Translations under genes and position numbers: made by a program | Notes under the pieces: model-generated | Seen by the model: only the letters and a program-made list of their open reading frames with translations | Database searches by the model: none | Told to the model about the DNA's origin: nothing | NCBI GenBank assembly: GCA_015680685.1 | Contig: MNCI01034251.1 | Span: forward strand, 1 to 44,012 | Source: Gnetum montanum | Taxonomy: Eukaryota; Streptophyta; Gnetopsida; Gnetales; Gnetaceae | Direction of reading: 5' to 3' | Length of the DNA: 44,012 nucleotides | Shown here: positions 1-10,352 of the stretch, piece by piece | How the letters are laid out: the number at the start of each line of letters is the position of its first letter | Position numbering within the stretch: the stretch's first letter is position 1

Positions 1-118
1 TTACGTCCTTTGCATTCTTATAAATACATAGATAATGCGTGAAAAAAGTGCACAGAGCAGTAGGAGGGCTCGAGTTCTGCGCAGATGCAGATCCAGCATT
101 TTAGCTGAAGACAGAAAC

Positions 119-257
119 CACGCGCGGATCAGAACAGGATCGAAGCATGGATCAGGACACCATTCGTGGATTAGAACAGGATCGAAGCATGCATTAGGAT
201 CTGACACCATTCGCGGATCAGAACAGGATCAAAGCGTGTATCAGGATCTGACACCAT
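119..257. repeat. Tandem repeat, about 3 copies of a 42-47 bp unit
   Basis: The core GGATCAGAACAGGATC starts at 126, 168 (as GGATTAGAACAGGATC) and 215. Each core is followed by AAGC.TG.AT.AGGA and ends in GACACCAT. The first unit lacks about 5 bases found in the other two. Copies differ mostly by C/T or G/A changes. Confidence 0.8.
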
Positions 258-426
258 TTTCCCTTCCGTTGGCAGCGCCTGCGAATTCTTAAAGGATGAA
301 ATTTAGAATTACATGAATAACGCAACTTTGTGAGAGCATAAATTTGGCCGATGGTGAGAGCATACACTAATTCATGGAATTTTTTTTTTCAGAAAACCCA
401 TCCTTAGGAAAAATAAGATACAGAAC

Positions 427-489
427 TCTTGTTCTTCGTCCAGAAGGCATGAAAATTTGGGTTTTTAAATCTTGTTCTTCGTCCAGAAG
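427..489. repeat. Direct repeat pair, 20 bp, 43 bp apart
   Basis: TCTTGTTCTTCGTCCAGAAG occurs at 427-446 and again, identical, at 470-489. The bases just after each copy are also similar (GCATGA and TCGTGA). No gene is attached to it. Confidence 0.8.
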
Positions 490-1000
490 TCGTGACATTT
501 TTTACTCAAAAAACTTTTTACTTGTAATCTTATAAGATTATATCGACCAATTTATAGATATATATTATAAATATATATAACTAAGCTAGTTTATGTAATA
601 CTCTTCTCATGGAGTAATATGGATCCTCACCCAACCCTAAACATATTTCTTATTACTTTTGTTATTAGAATGTTGTCCTATCCCAAAATTTGATTTTAAC
701 AATGTGATAGAGATGTTTAAAAATGGCTATTTTAATATTTGATCCATAAAAACTAGAGTTATAATTTTGAGATATTATATTTTTCTAGCTTGCTAAGTAT
801 CATAAGAGTTTTGGTAGTTGGCCTAGGCAACTATGATAAGTAAATCTTAGGAAATATTTCTAATGTATGACTAAGTAGGATATTTATTAAGAATTTCATA
901 GGAGTCCTTGTTTGCATGTTAGGAGTGTTAACCTTAAGAGTATACGTTAAAAATAACATATATGTTATACATAAAACATATGTGCATTACACTTTTTTTC

Positions 1001-1200
1001 ACTACCCATTGTTTTGGCCACTTGTTCTCACTACCCATGGTTTTGGCCACTTGTTCTCACTGCCCATGGTTTTGGCCACTTGTTTTTATTGCCTATGGTT
1101 TTGGTTGCTTGTTTTCACCGCCCATGATTTTGGCTACTTGTTTCATCATCCATGGATTTCTTTGCTTGTTTTCTTTGGCCATTGTATTTTGATGCTTGAT
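1001..1200 (+). repeat. 29-bp tandem repeat upstream of the LTR TATA box
   Basis: Units begin at 1001, 1030, 1059, 1088 and 1117, exactly 29 bp apart, followed by two more diverged units near 1145 and 1175. The core is CCCATGGTTTTGGCCACTTG. Because 29 is not a multiple of three, the repeat reads open in several frames; the short frames seen here are a by-product, not genes. The position just upstream of the TATA box suits a U3 enhancer-like array. Confidence 0.9.
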
Positions 1201-1240
1201 TTCTCTTCTAGATTTAGAAACCATGTTCTATAAAAATGCC

Positions 1241-1249
1241 TATATAAAG
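1241..1249 (+). promoter_or_regulatory. TATA box of element A LTR promoter
   Basis: TATATAAAG is followed within 30-60 bases by a C- and CT-rich stretch (CCCCATCCCCTCACATCTCTCTCACTC), the usual layout around the U3/R border of plant LTRs. The preceding 29 bp array would lie in U3. Confidence 0.6.
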
Positions 1250-2416
1250 ATCATTTTGGCCCCATCCCCTCACATCTCTCTCACTCAACTTCAATCTAGT
1301 TCTTTCCATTCTAAGCTTATTTCTTCTATACACCAAGTTCAAGTCTTGCATTACATGATTCTTTGGGTTCATAGAAAGTATTAGGTGCAAAGTAAAAATT
1401 GATTTTGGGCAAGTTGGGAAGACTTTAATAAGATTTTGAAAAACCTTCTAGCATCAATTAGAAAGATTATTTTAGTTTTCTTTTCATATGATTGTCCTAT
1501 TTTACTATAGATCCCATAAGAGAGATTATTTTATTTTATTTTTCTCCTGATGTAGCTATCCTCTTTTGTTTATGTTATTATCCCTTCCTATTCCCTCTTT
1601 CTACTTTCTCATTTTCTTCTAGGCTATTGGATTCTATGACAAGATGCTATTGAATTTTTGTTATTAAGATTCTATCTAAACCTCCTTCCATATTTAGTGT
1701 GTTTTTAAATTTGTGAAAATTTCCAGAGATTTCTTCTCATATAGCTTAGGATTATTTTGATCACCTCTTGACATGATCTAACTTTTGGTAAGAATTTTGG
1801 AATTTTGAGATTTTAAAATACCCAAGACCTATTCTTCCAATGATACATGTACCTTGGTCGTTGATGATGTTAGTAGTGAGGTTATCACCAAGACTCGACC
1901 ATGAGTGACTTGTTTGGGATCATGAGGCTAATCCAATGATAGTAATGAGGTTATTCCAAGAGCTTTTGGTGAGTCCCTTGGTAGTGAGGATAAACAAGTT
2001 CTAGGCTTAGAGATGCTTGATTAAAATATATATTTTCTTTGGATTTTATTGGACAAATTTGTGATTCCTCTTAACACTAAGGAATTAAATAATTAAAACA
2101 TATATTTGCTTTGGAATCTTGAATTTTAAATAGATTTTAGGAAAATTTATGACACTTGAAACCTTGAAACCTTTTGTGTATTATATTTAAAGTCCTTACC
2201 TAGCCTATATCTTGAGACTTTGGCACATAACCTTTATGCTCCATCGAAAAAAGAAAGCATCCAAAAAAGAACATAGGATGAAAGAATGACCAATTCAGCA
2301 CAAGATGAAAAATAGTTTCTGTACGTTTTGTATTTTTTTTTTAAAGATAGAAACTTTGTAGCCTTTTTGGGAACTTGAGCCATGTACCTATTTTTGTGAA
2401 TAAATAATAAAATATC

Positions 2417-2436
2417 ATATATATATATATATATAT
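2417..2436. repeat. AT microsatellite in 5' LTR A
   Basis: Ten AT dinucleotides in a row. The matching part of the 3' LTR near 6270 has only a short AT run, so the array expanded after insertion. Confidence 0.9.
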
Positions 2437-2935
2437 GATTTTTCCATATGTACCATTGGGACCATGAGATCACAAGGAACATTTTCACTTTGGCATCTGC
2501 AATATGTTTGGGAAAATTTAATATTGTTTCTTTTATATCAATATTTTATTATCTAATTTAATAAACTTCAAACATCAATAACTTTATCTCAAGATGTCCA
2601 TTTGAGATAAAACAAGTGTTGTTGGGATTTTTATTTTATGTACTATTTTATGATGCATCTAGTGGAATTTTTAGACATTTATCTTTTTGTGGCTACGTAA
2701 AATTTTCTTTCTCATTAAATAAATTTTATAAAACTATTTATATGGGTATTATAAAATTTTATTACATTGTATTGCTTTACTATATTTATGCTTATAATTA
2801 ATAATTGTTATATATTTTATGGCTTCCTTTGAAATTTCTAAATCAAGGTTAAATCTAGATCCTTAGGGTTTCGTAGCATCTCTATTAGCTATTTACAGGA
2901 TGTATTATAGATAATTAATAAGGGTGTTACAGTGT

Positions 2936-2947
2936 TGGTATTAGAGG
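2936..2947 (+). promoter_or_regulatory. Primer binding site of element A (initiator Met tRNA type)
   Basis: TGGTATTAGAGG lies four bases after the LTR end and differs from the common plant initiator-Met primer site TGGTATCAGAGC at two places, one of them C to T. Its position next to the LTR supports the call and fixes the LTR end at 2931. Confidence 0.75.
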
Positions 2948-3025
2948 ATGGATTTTTCCTTAGATAGTATAGGATTATTTTAGACATTATTTCATTTATA
3001 TTTTCTAAATTTGATTCAATTCAGA

Positions 3026-3975
3026 ATGCAAGGGAAAAGATCAATTAATGATATCCCACCAAAAAATTCTCAAAATTCTTAAGCAACTCCAAATCAAATA
3101 TTTGAGCAATTGTTGATCTTTCTTCAAAATCAAAATCGAAACAATCATAGTGAGTGCTCTAAGAATGAAGGAAGAGAACAAGAATAGAGGAGATAAATCC
3201 ATAGTTTTAGAAGGCTAAATCCACCTACTTTTCAAGCACCAAAAATCCAATTGTTGCCATAGAATGGTTAAAGGGATTACTAAAAGAATTCTATAGCTTA
3301 GAATACAGTACTCCAAAAAAGACCTCTTTAGCCCTATATTAGTTAGAAGGTGTGGTTGAGCAATGGTGGTAGGTAGAACAAAGAATTAGGCATTAGGAAG
3401 ATAAAGAGATGGAATGGGAATAGTTTAGCAAGGTATTTAAAGATAGGTATCTTTCTAAAACCTACCTAGAGATGAAAGAAGATGAGTTTAATTGATCAAT
3501 TCAAAGATCTATGTCTTTCTATGAGTATTATAATAGGTTTACTGAGTTATGTGAGTATGTTCTCTACGTATCACAAAATGAAGCCATCTGTAATAGAAAA
3601 TTTGTAAAAGGATTAAGGCCCTCCATCAAAACCATAGTTGCAACATTAGCTTTAGAGAATTATGAAGAAGCATGAGAAAAAGTCAATATTATTGAAAGGA
3701 AGAGGTGGAGGATGTAGCTCAAAGAGAAAGACAAAGGAATAAAGAATTTATAACTAGAACTAATCAAGGAAAATTCAAGTAGTCCAAGAGTATGAATGGT
3801 CCAATTTAGCAATAGCCTCAAGGAATTAATGGACTAGTCCAACAACAAACTAAGGGATTTAATGGATTATTTCAACCATTTAATTTCAGGATTCCACCAG
3901 GATCTAATGCTTGCTTCTATGTAAAGAAGTTAGCGATATTAAAAAGGATTGTTCAAAGCTACTTCGAAAAGAGAG
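3026..3975 (+). pseudogene. gag: gag of element A, degenerate
   Basis: Gag would form the virus-like particle and bind element RNA. A start ATG at 3026 opens a basic N-terminus, but stops appear after about 18 codons. From about 3240 another frame gives a clear gypsy gag core: AIEWLKG, FYSLEYSTP, LEGVVEQWW, FKDRYLS, FYEYYNRFTELCEYV and FVKGLRPSIK in the family's order. At least five stops interrupt it, mostly TAG where Gln is expected. At 3910-3950 a zinc knuckle remains as CKEVSDIKKDC; the first Cys is in another frame after a 1-base loss, and the usual His is Asp. Not functional. Confidence 0.85.
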
Positions 3976-5876
3976 ATTAAATTTTCCATTTGAAAGAATA
4001 GAAATTGCATTATTTATTCAAGCTATGGGATACAATGGATATATAGTAAAATATGTGTGTATGAAGCTTTTGTTAAAGCCACAAGATAAGGAATGGAATG
4101 TAGAGTTGTTCATTCTGGAATTATGAGAATATGATATTATCTTAGGAAATGATTGGTTAAGTAAGTATAATGGGTTTCTTTACTACAAGACTAAGACCAT
4201 ACAATTAGATTTAGTAGATGGGAAAAAAGTCTTAGTTGTAGCTAACGGAAGACTTATTAAAGTTGATTTGGTCTCCTCTAAGAATTTCATAAAAATGTTT
4301 AGAAAGGGACATACAGGTTTTATGGCTATTGTCAAAACTAAAAGTAAGGAGGATGAAATAGTTGATGTTCCAGTAGTCAATGAATTTATAGATGTATTTA
4401 CAAGAGAGTTGCCAAGGTTACCTTCAAAAAGAGAAATAGAGGTAGAAATCACTCTCAAACCAAGAATAGAACCAATTTCTAAGGCACCATATCGCATGTC
4501 CCCATTTGAATTAGCAAAGCTCAAAATAAAAATGCAAGAACTTTTTGATAAAGGTCTTATTTGACCTAGTGTTTCCCCTTGGAGTGTGCTAGTATTATTT
4601 ATGAAAAAGAAATATGGGAATTCAAGGCTATGTATTGACTACATATGGTTGAACCAAGTTACTGTTAAGAATAAATATCCTCTACCTAGAATAGATGATT
4701 TATTTGATTAGTTAAGGGATGTAGCTATATTTTCTGAATTGGATTTAAAGTCTGAATATCATTAACTAAGAATAAAAGATAAATATTTTTCAAAGACTGG
4801 ATTTAGGACAAGAAATGAACACTATGAATTTCTTGTATTACCATTTGGATTAATGAATGTTCCTACAGTATTTATGCATTTAATGAATAATTTATTGAAG
4901 AATTATTTGGATAAATTATGTAAGTGTTTATTGATGATATTTTGTTATATTCTAAAAGTGAGGAGAAACATGCATGTCATTTGAGGAAGGTATTATATCT
5001 TTTGAGGGAAAATCAATCATATGTCCAACCCTTTAAGTACTTATTTTGGCAACAAGAATTACAATTTCCTGGATACAATATCAAAATAAAGGATAACAGT
5101 TGATCTAATGAAGACACAAGTAATTTGGGATTGGCTGTGTCCTAGCACTATAATAGAATTAAGAAGTTTCTTGGGTTTAGATAGCTACTATTGAATGTTT
5201 GTTAAAAATTTTGCTAAAATTACATCTCCTTCAACCAAGTTATTAAGGAACGAATAGTCATTTCAATGGATGGAAAAATATGATCAAGCATTTTCTAAAT
5301 TAAAGAAACAACTCACATCAGCTCATATTTTAGTATCACCAACTCCAAGTAAACCATTAGATGTGTATACTGATGCTTCAAATGAAGGATTAGGATGTGT
5401 TCTCATGCAAGAAGGGCATGTTGTTGCTTATGCTTCTCAACAACTAAAGAACCATGAAGCTAGATATCCTATGCATGATATGGAGTTATCAGCTATTATT
5501 TTTACACTAAAGATATGGATACATTATTTGTATGGAGAGAAACTGACTTTATGGATAGATCCTAAGAGTTTGCAATATCTAATGACCCAACCACAATAAA
5601 ATTTGAGATAAAGAAGATGGATTAAACTACTTGCAAATTTTGATATTGATATTAAGTATCACCTGGGAAAAGCAATTGTAGTAGCAAATGCACTTAACAG
5701 AAAGATGGACAAGGTAAATAACTTAGTTTTCTAGTTAAAGTTAATAAGTGAGATTATTATAGAACAAAATTCAGATGCTTGGTGTCAAGAAAAGCTTCAA
5801 AAATTAGGACAAATTTCTTCTGATTATTTACAAAAAGGAGATAAAGATGAGTTAATATTCAAAGGTAGATTATATG
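3976..5876 (+). pseudogene. pol: pol of element A: protease tail, RT, RNase H, cut integrase
   Basis: Pol would supply protease, reverse transcriptase, RNase H and integrase. The protease keeps only its C-terminal EYDIILGNDWL (about 4128); the active-site DSG region is missing. RT follows: PYRMSPFELAKLK (about 4486), then a stop, [24 protein letters not shown] and the catalytic FIDD at 4927-4938, which is only in frame after a shift near 4915. RNase H runs 5260-5620, with VYTDAS (Asp at 5372) and a long intact stretch to 5599. The first integrase residues, IFKGRLYV, end at 5876, where LTR sequence begins. The integrase zinc finger and catalytic core are gone. Confidence 0.88.
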
Positions 5877-6780
5877 TATATTTTCTTTGGATTCTTGAAT
5901 TTTATTTAGATTTTAGGAAAATTTGTGACAATTCTGGACCTTGTAGCCTTTTGCATATTATATTGAAAGCCCTTAACTAGCCTATATTCTAAGACTTTGG
6001 CCTAGAACCTTTATGCCCCATGAAAAAGAAAATATAATAAAATTTCTTATTTAACGAGTTCTAACTCCTACATTTCAATGCAGAGAGCCCAGATAGACAA
6101 GAAAGCATTGGAAGAGGAACATAGGACAAAAGATGCACCAATTTGGCACAAGATGGATCCTCTCATCTTGAAAAATAGTTTCTGTACATTTTGTATTCTT
6201 TTTAAGATAGAAACTTTGTACCCTTTTTGGGAACTTAAGCCATGTATCTATTTTTGTGAATAAATAATAACATATAATAGATATGATTTTGTCGTATGCC
6301 CGATTAGGATTACAATATCCTAAGGAACATTTTCATTTCAATGTATGAAATATGTTTGAGAAAATTTAATATTATTTATTTTATATCAATATTTTATTAT
6401 TTAATTTAATAAACTTCAAACATCAATAACTTTATTTCTAGATGTCTATTTGAGATGAAATAGGTGTTGTTGGGATTGCTATTTTGTGTACTATTTTATG
6501 ATGCATCTAGTGGAATTTTTAGACATTTAGTTTTTTTATGGCTATGTAAAATTTCCTTTGTCACTAAATAAGTGTTATAAAACTATTTATATGGGTATTA
6601 CAAAATTTTTCTACGATGTATTGCTTTACTATATTTATGCTTCTATATCATAATTTTTACCTATTTTGTAGCTTCCTTTGATATTTCTAAATCAAGGTTA
6701 AATCTGAATCCTTGGGGTTTCATAGCATATCTATTAGCTATTTACAAGATATATTATAGATCATTAATAGGGGTGTTACA
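5877..6780 (+). repeat. 3' LTR of element A, 5'-truncated
   Basis: Aligns with about 2029-2931, ends in the same GGGTGTTACA and lacks the first ~1.4 kb of the LTR, including the 29 bp array and TATA box. The join with pol lies in TATATTTTCTTTGG, a string also present in the 5' LTR at 2029. It retains about 60 bases near 6040-6100 that the 5' copy has lost. Confidence 0.85.
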
Positions 6781-6784
6781 AATT

Positions 6785-7110
6785 ACCATTAACATCACAT
6801 TGTATCATCCCAAAAAAGATAACCATAAGACTATTACCACTACAAGAAATATCATCACTTGGCAATGAAGCACAAGGAAGAATTTTGTTAGTCACATAGT
6901 TTAGCCTGAAGGAGACTTGGCCATTAGATAGAGAAGTGCCTTCAAACATGGGTAACATGTCTTTCCAGTGACATAGCAAGGTAGCACTTATTTTAAAATT
7001 TGTTTCCATTTTTTGTTAGAACTTAAGTAAATAATACAACTTAGTAGCATGCTTTAGAGAATCCACAAATCCCCTTGATGTCACACAATTTTTATTCTCA
7101 CCTTTGAATT
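6785..7110 (-). repeat. Dispersed repeat R1, copy 1 (partial)
   Basis: Aligns with 7745-8260 over its whole length (shared runs such as AAGACTATTACCACTA, GGGTAACATGTCTTTCCA and AATAATACAACTTAGTAGCATG) and with R1 copies near 19.1-19.8 and 22.9-23.5 kb read on the other strand. It is cut off where the LTR of element A ends at 6780. The short open frame at 6776-7009 lies inside it and shows no known domain. Confidence 0.75.
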
Positions 7111-7419
7111 TGTAAAAAATTTTGCAAATTTTGGCTGAAACAATTGATGAAATGGATAGTCTTGAAGGTGTAAAGATGATGCAAAGGGTTCTTTAACTAT
7201 ATATGATTCTTAGAATATGAAAATTTGACATTAAAAATATGTCAAAGAAGAATTTTTGGCAAGGTATATTAACTAATATTTAGGAGATGATTTTATCAAA
7301 ATTATTGAATCTACAAATAAATATAAAAATATAGGAAAACAATGATGATTACTAAAGTGTTCATGAGGTATAAGATAATGTGGAATTGGTCATCTAGTAT
7401 GAAACATGATAGTTACACA
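7111..7419. other. Unassigned AT-rich spacer
   Basis: Lies between the two R1 copies. It has no long frame, no repeat I can match elsewhere in the window and no motif I recognise. Confidence 0.4.
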
Positions 7420-8260
7420 AGTGGTCCATTCTCAAAGTAGGCTTCTGTCCTTAATGCCCTTGTATAACCACACCTACAAGTGTCTGTGGATACTCAAGGA
7501 ATTGAATGTAAATTATACCTATCTTCCAAAGCACATAAAGTAGTATTGCTTCAATAAGAAAACAACACTATATTATACAAAACCATAAAATTAGAATTAT
7601 ATATAATAGTGAGGTGGAATGGTAGTGGCAAGGATTGCAAAATCGGAACATGAGATGTATTACCATAAGTATAGTAAATTCTATGTATAATGCAGTCAAA
7701 ATGATCATTAGCCCTTCTTTCCAAGATTCAAACCAAGTCCATATCACTTACCAATGACATCTTATTATATCATCCCAAAATGTACAATCATAAGACTATT
7801 ACCACTATAAGAAATATTATCATTTAGCACAAGGAAGCATTTTATTAGTTACATAGTTTAGTTTGAAAGAGACTTGGCCATTGGTTAGAGGAGTGCCTAC
7901 AAGAATGGGTAAAATGTCTTCTAGTCCCATAACCAATGTGAGTTCAAAAAACCTAGAAATTTCTAAGAAATTTCCTACCTTGAGGCATTGGTAACATGTC
8001 TTTCCAATGGAAGCCCCAGAAATATTTATTGTGTATTTTTATTATGTTATTACTATGTCAACCATTACCAGAGGACTACCTTCAAGCATGGGTAACATGT
8101 CTTTCCAATGACATGAAAAGGAATCACTTATTTTAAAATATTTTTTCATATTTTGTTGCAACTCAAGTAAATAATACAACTTAGTAGCATGATAATACTC
8201 ATAGAAGTAGCTTTAGAGAATCCATAAATCCCCTTGTTGTCACACCCTTTTCATTTCCAC
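7420..8260 (-). repeat. Dispersed repeat R1, copy 2, with internal insert
   Basis: Read on the minus strand it begins GGGTGTGACAACAAGG near 8255 and continues through the ACATGTTACCCATGC and CTCTGGTAATGG motifs to GGGCATTAAGGACAGAAGCC near 7440. This matches the plus-strand copies (GGGCATTAAGGGCATGAGCC at about 19775). About 140 bases at 7935-8075 are absent from copy 1 and duplicate the local string GGTAACATGTCTTTCCAATG, which suggests an internal tandem duplication. Confidence 0.7.
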
Positions 8261-8740
8261 TTAGTGCTTTAGATTTTCATCTAGCCATAATGATTACAAG
8301 TCTATTTTATTTTTGTTGTCATAAAAATTACATTATGTCAATGGTAAGAACCTCTTATTATTGGAAATGAATGGATGGATGATGTGATCTCATTGTATAT
8401 ATAATTAATCCTTTAATGATTCAATAACATGGGCTGAAATTCTTGCTGTTGCAACTACATCTTGCTTATTTCTTAATAACTTATTAGAAAAACAACAAAA
8501 AATATGTACATCAAACGTAATAACAAGTATCAAAAAGTTATTGAAAAAAAGTTTCAAAACATATGAAGAAATTGAAAAATAAAAATGATTGGTAAATAAT
8601 TACAAGAGGCAACACCTCTAAGACTATTATCAAAGGTAAAAGTTTGAAAGATTAAATGGATAATACATTGCTTGAAATGTAGGGTAGAGTCTCCCAAAGA
8701 TGGAAATTCATTAAATGATTTTACTAGTAGAATGTTGACA
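8261..8740. other. Unassigned; beyond the 3' end of the old minus-strand pol
   Basis: On the minus strand this follows the integrase C-terminus, where a 3' untranslated region and LTR would be expected. I cannot match it to any LTR in the window. It contains only short frames. Confidence 0.35.
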
Positions 8741-9800
8741 AGGATTAATTTTTGTGGATCAGATGGGTGATATATTTGCATGGCACATGATTGATATGTG
8801 CCATGGACTATATAGGTTCCTTCCCATAAGATTTGAAACTTTATTCTTTAGGTGACATGAGTTGGTTTATAATAAAGGACTCTATCTCCTAGTCTAATAA
8901 AAATTTCTCTAATCATATTGTCATGTTGATGTTTGGAATACTTTTTATGAATTTCATTACTCATTTGAGTTACTAGTCAATTTTAATCTAGTAAATTAAG
9001 ATTCATCAATCTTTGGGCTAAGTCTATGTTTAAGTTAAGCACATAGGTAATTGTTATTATATTCATTTCTTCTTGGATTGGCAAATTAGGTAGTTCACCA
9101 TAAACAGGTTCATATGGTGAATATCCTAAAGGAAGTTTCCAAGTGGATTGGTATGCTCGTAGAGCATCATTAAGTTTAGTGCTCCAATCATTCCTATATC
9201 TACCAATAGTTCTTGTTAATATTCGTGTAATTTCTCTATTAGTTACCTCAACTTGATCATTCGCTTATGGATGATAAGGTGTTGTTAATTTATAATTCAC
9301 CCTAAGGCGTTGCATTAACTTTTTTAATATAGCTCCTATAAAATGGGTTCTATTATCTAAGATTAACATTCTAGGTACTCCAAACCTATTTACTACATGT
9401 TGTTAAAAATTTTAGCAAATATTATGGATATTTAATCTTTAACTATAACTTCTTCTACCCACTTAGTATAGTAATCAATAGTCACATTAATATATATCTT
9501 TCCATTTGACATAGGCATGATGGGTCCTATAAAATCCATTTTCCAAATATCAAATGGTTCTAACTACCATATCTACTATTATGGTCCTTCATTTATGGTT
9601 GTTATTCTTCTTTCTTTTTAACATCATTCACAAGATTGTGCAAAATTATATGTGTTACTAAATATGGTAGGTTTAAAGTGACCTACGATCATAAGTTTTA
9701 GTGTTGGTCATCATCCTACATAATGATCATCACATGGCCTCATGTGTATCTTGCAAGACTCTTTGTTGATTTTCCTTCAAAACACATCATTGAATTAAAC
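8741..9800 (-). pseudogene. pol: Integrase of old minus-strand Athila/Tat-like element
   Basis: Integrase would insert the cDNA into the genome. Read on the minus strand: a zinc-finger remnant with SCE.C.KERRI (about 9620); the core's first Asp block KMDFIGPIMPMSNG (about 9540) and VTIDYYTKW; the second Asp block NRFGVPRMLILDN (about 9380) with THFIGAILKKL; then TPYHP-stop-ANDQVEVTNREI (about 9280) with the catalytic Glu. DALRAYQSTWKLPLGYSPYE, IRLGDRVLYYKP and LWEGTYIV follow as the C-terminal part. Several stops break the frame, two of them TAA or TAG at former Gln or Lys codons. Dead copy; strand and order fit the RNase H and RT pieces at higher coordinates. Confidence 0.88.
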
Positions 9801-10018
9801 CATCTACACAAATCTTATAAATATTCCCTTTAATCTCTATATATTGTTTTAATTTTTAAAGAAACTATTCTTTTTGTTTTTTATTCCATTGTAGCATGAA
9901 GCTCTTGTCTAGTTATATAAGTCATGTAATTAGTCATCCAGGACTTTGCTGGTAAATTCACAACCATTGTTGTTTTGTTAAATAATTTTTCATTGAGAAA
10001 TTGGTCTAATAAGGGTTC
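9801..10018 (-). other. RNase H-integrase linker of old minus-strand pol
   Basis: Joins the RNase H end at 10019 to the integrase zinc-finger remnant. No clear motif survives, but the distance suits the linker of this clade. Confidence 0.4.
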
Positions 10019-10352
10019 TTAATTTTGATAAGGATCCCATCTTAGTCTTGAAATGTGATCAACTACAATGTTTTCAATTCCTTTCCTATCAATCACTGTT
10101 ATGTCAAACTCCTCTAACATGAAAAGGCATCTTATTACTCTTGGACTAACCATTGATTTATTCATTAAGAATCTAATTGCACTATGTTCTATATGAACAT
10201 AGATTGAGTAGATGAGCACATAATGTTAAAATTTTTCAAGTACATATACCATAGCCATAAGCTACTTTTCTAGTGTAGTGTATATAGTATGGACATGTTT
10301 GATCATCTAACTGAGTCAACACTACTCTTAATGCATAATTAGAAGTATGAGT
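10019..10352 (-). pseudogene. pol: RNase H, C-terminal part, of old minus-strand element
   Basis: RNase H would degrade the RNA strand of the RNA-DNA hybrid. Minus-strand reading gives TSNYALRVVLTQ at about 10345-10310, then a broken stretch, then a clean frame with HSAIRFLMNK, PRVIRCLFMLEEFDITV and DRKGIENIVVDHISRL (10219-10030), matching the family's LxNKKDxxPRLIRWxLxLQEFDLxI and ADHLSRL region. Its N-terminal part is displaced to 11608 and above by a 1255 bp insertion (solo LTR B). Confidence 0.88.

Larger units (their letters stand above)
1..593. other. Left flank, no gene recognised
   Basis: The first 300 bases have visibly more G+C than the rest of the window and hold a tandem repeat. 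A TATA-like string (TATAAATA) sits near position 20. The small open frames here on both strands run through the repeat and show no recognisable domain. From about 500 the sequence is strongly A+T rich up to the start of element A. Confidence 0.5.
594..2931 (+). repeat. 5' LTR of element A (~2.3 kb)
   Basis: The right end is firm: GGGTGTTACA is followed at once by a primer-site-like sequence, and the last ~900 bases align with 5877-6780, by eye nearly nine bases in ten. The left end at 594 is inferred from TGTAATACTC, the near inverted complement of the right end. The LTR holds a 29 bp tandem repeat, a TATA box and an AT microsatellite. Compared with the 3' copy it lacks about 60 bases near 2240-2260. 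Confidence 0.7.
594..6780 (+). mobile_element. Element A: decayed Ty3/gypsy LTR retrotransposon
   Basis: A plus-strand gypsy element with a long 5' LTR, a primer binding site, gag, protease remnant, RT, RNase H and a truncated 3' LTR. The order PR-RT-RH, followed by the first residues of integrase, identifies Ty3/gypsy. LTR ends form an imperfect inverted pair: TGTAATACTC at 594 and GGGTGTTACA at 2922-2931 and 6771-6780; both mismatches are C to T. The five bases outside the ends (GTTTA on the left, AATTA on the right) do not match, so one edge may have been rearranged. Every coding region has stops and frameshifts. The element cannot be autonomous. Confidence 0.85.

Noticed and set aside
1001-1200. 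CRISPR-like array
   Set aside because: Units are contiguous with no unique spacers, in a plant LTR.
916-1233. Two overlapping Phe/Cys-rich frames
   Set aside because: They translate the 29-bp tandem repeat in different frames; no start context or domain.
589-6785. Target-site duplication for element A
   Set aside because: GTTTA and AATTA do not match beyond TA, so no duplication can be claimed.
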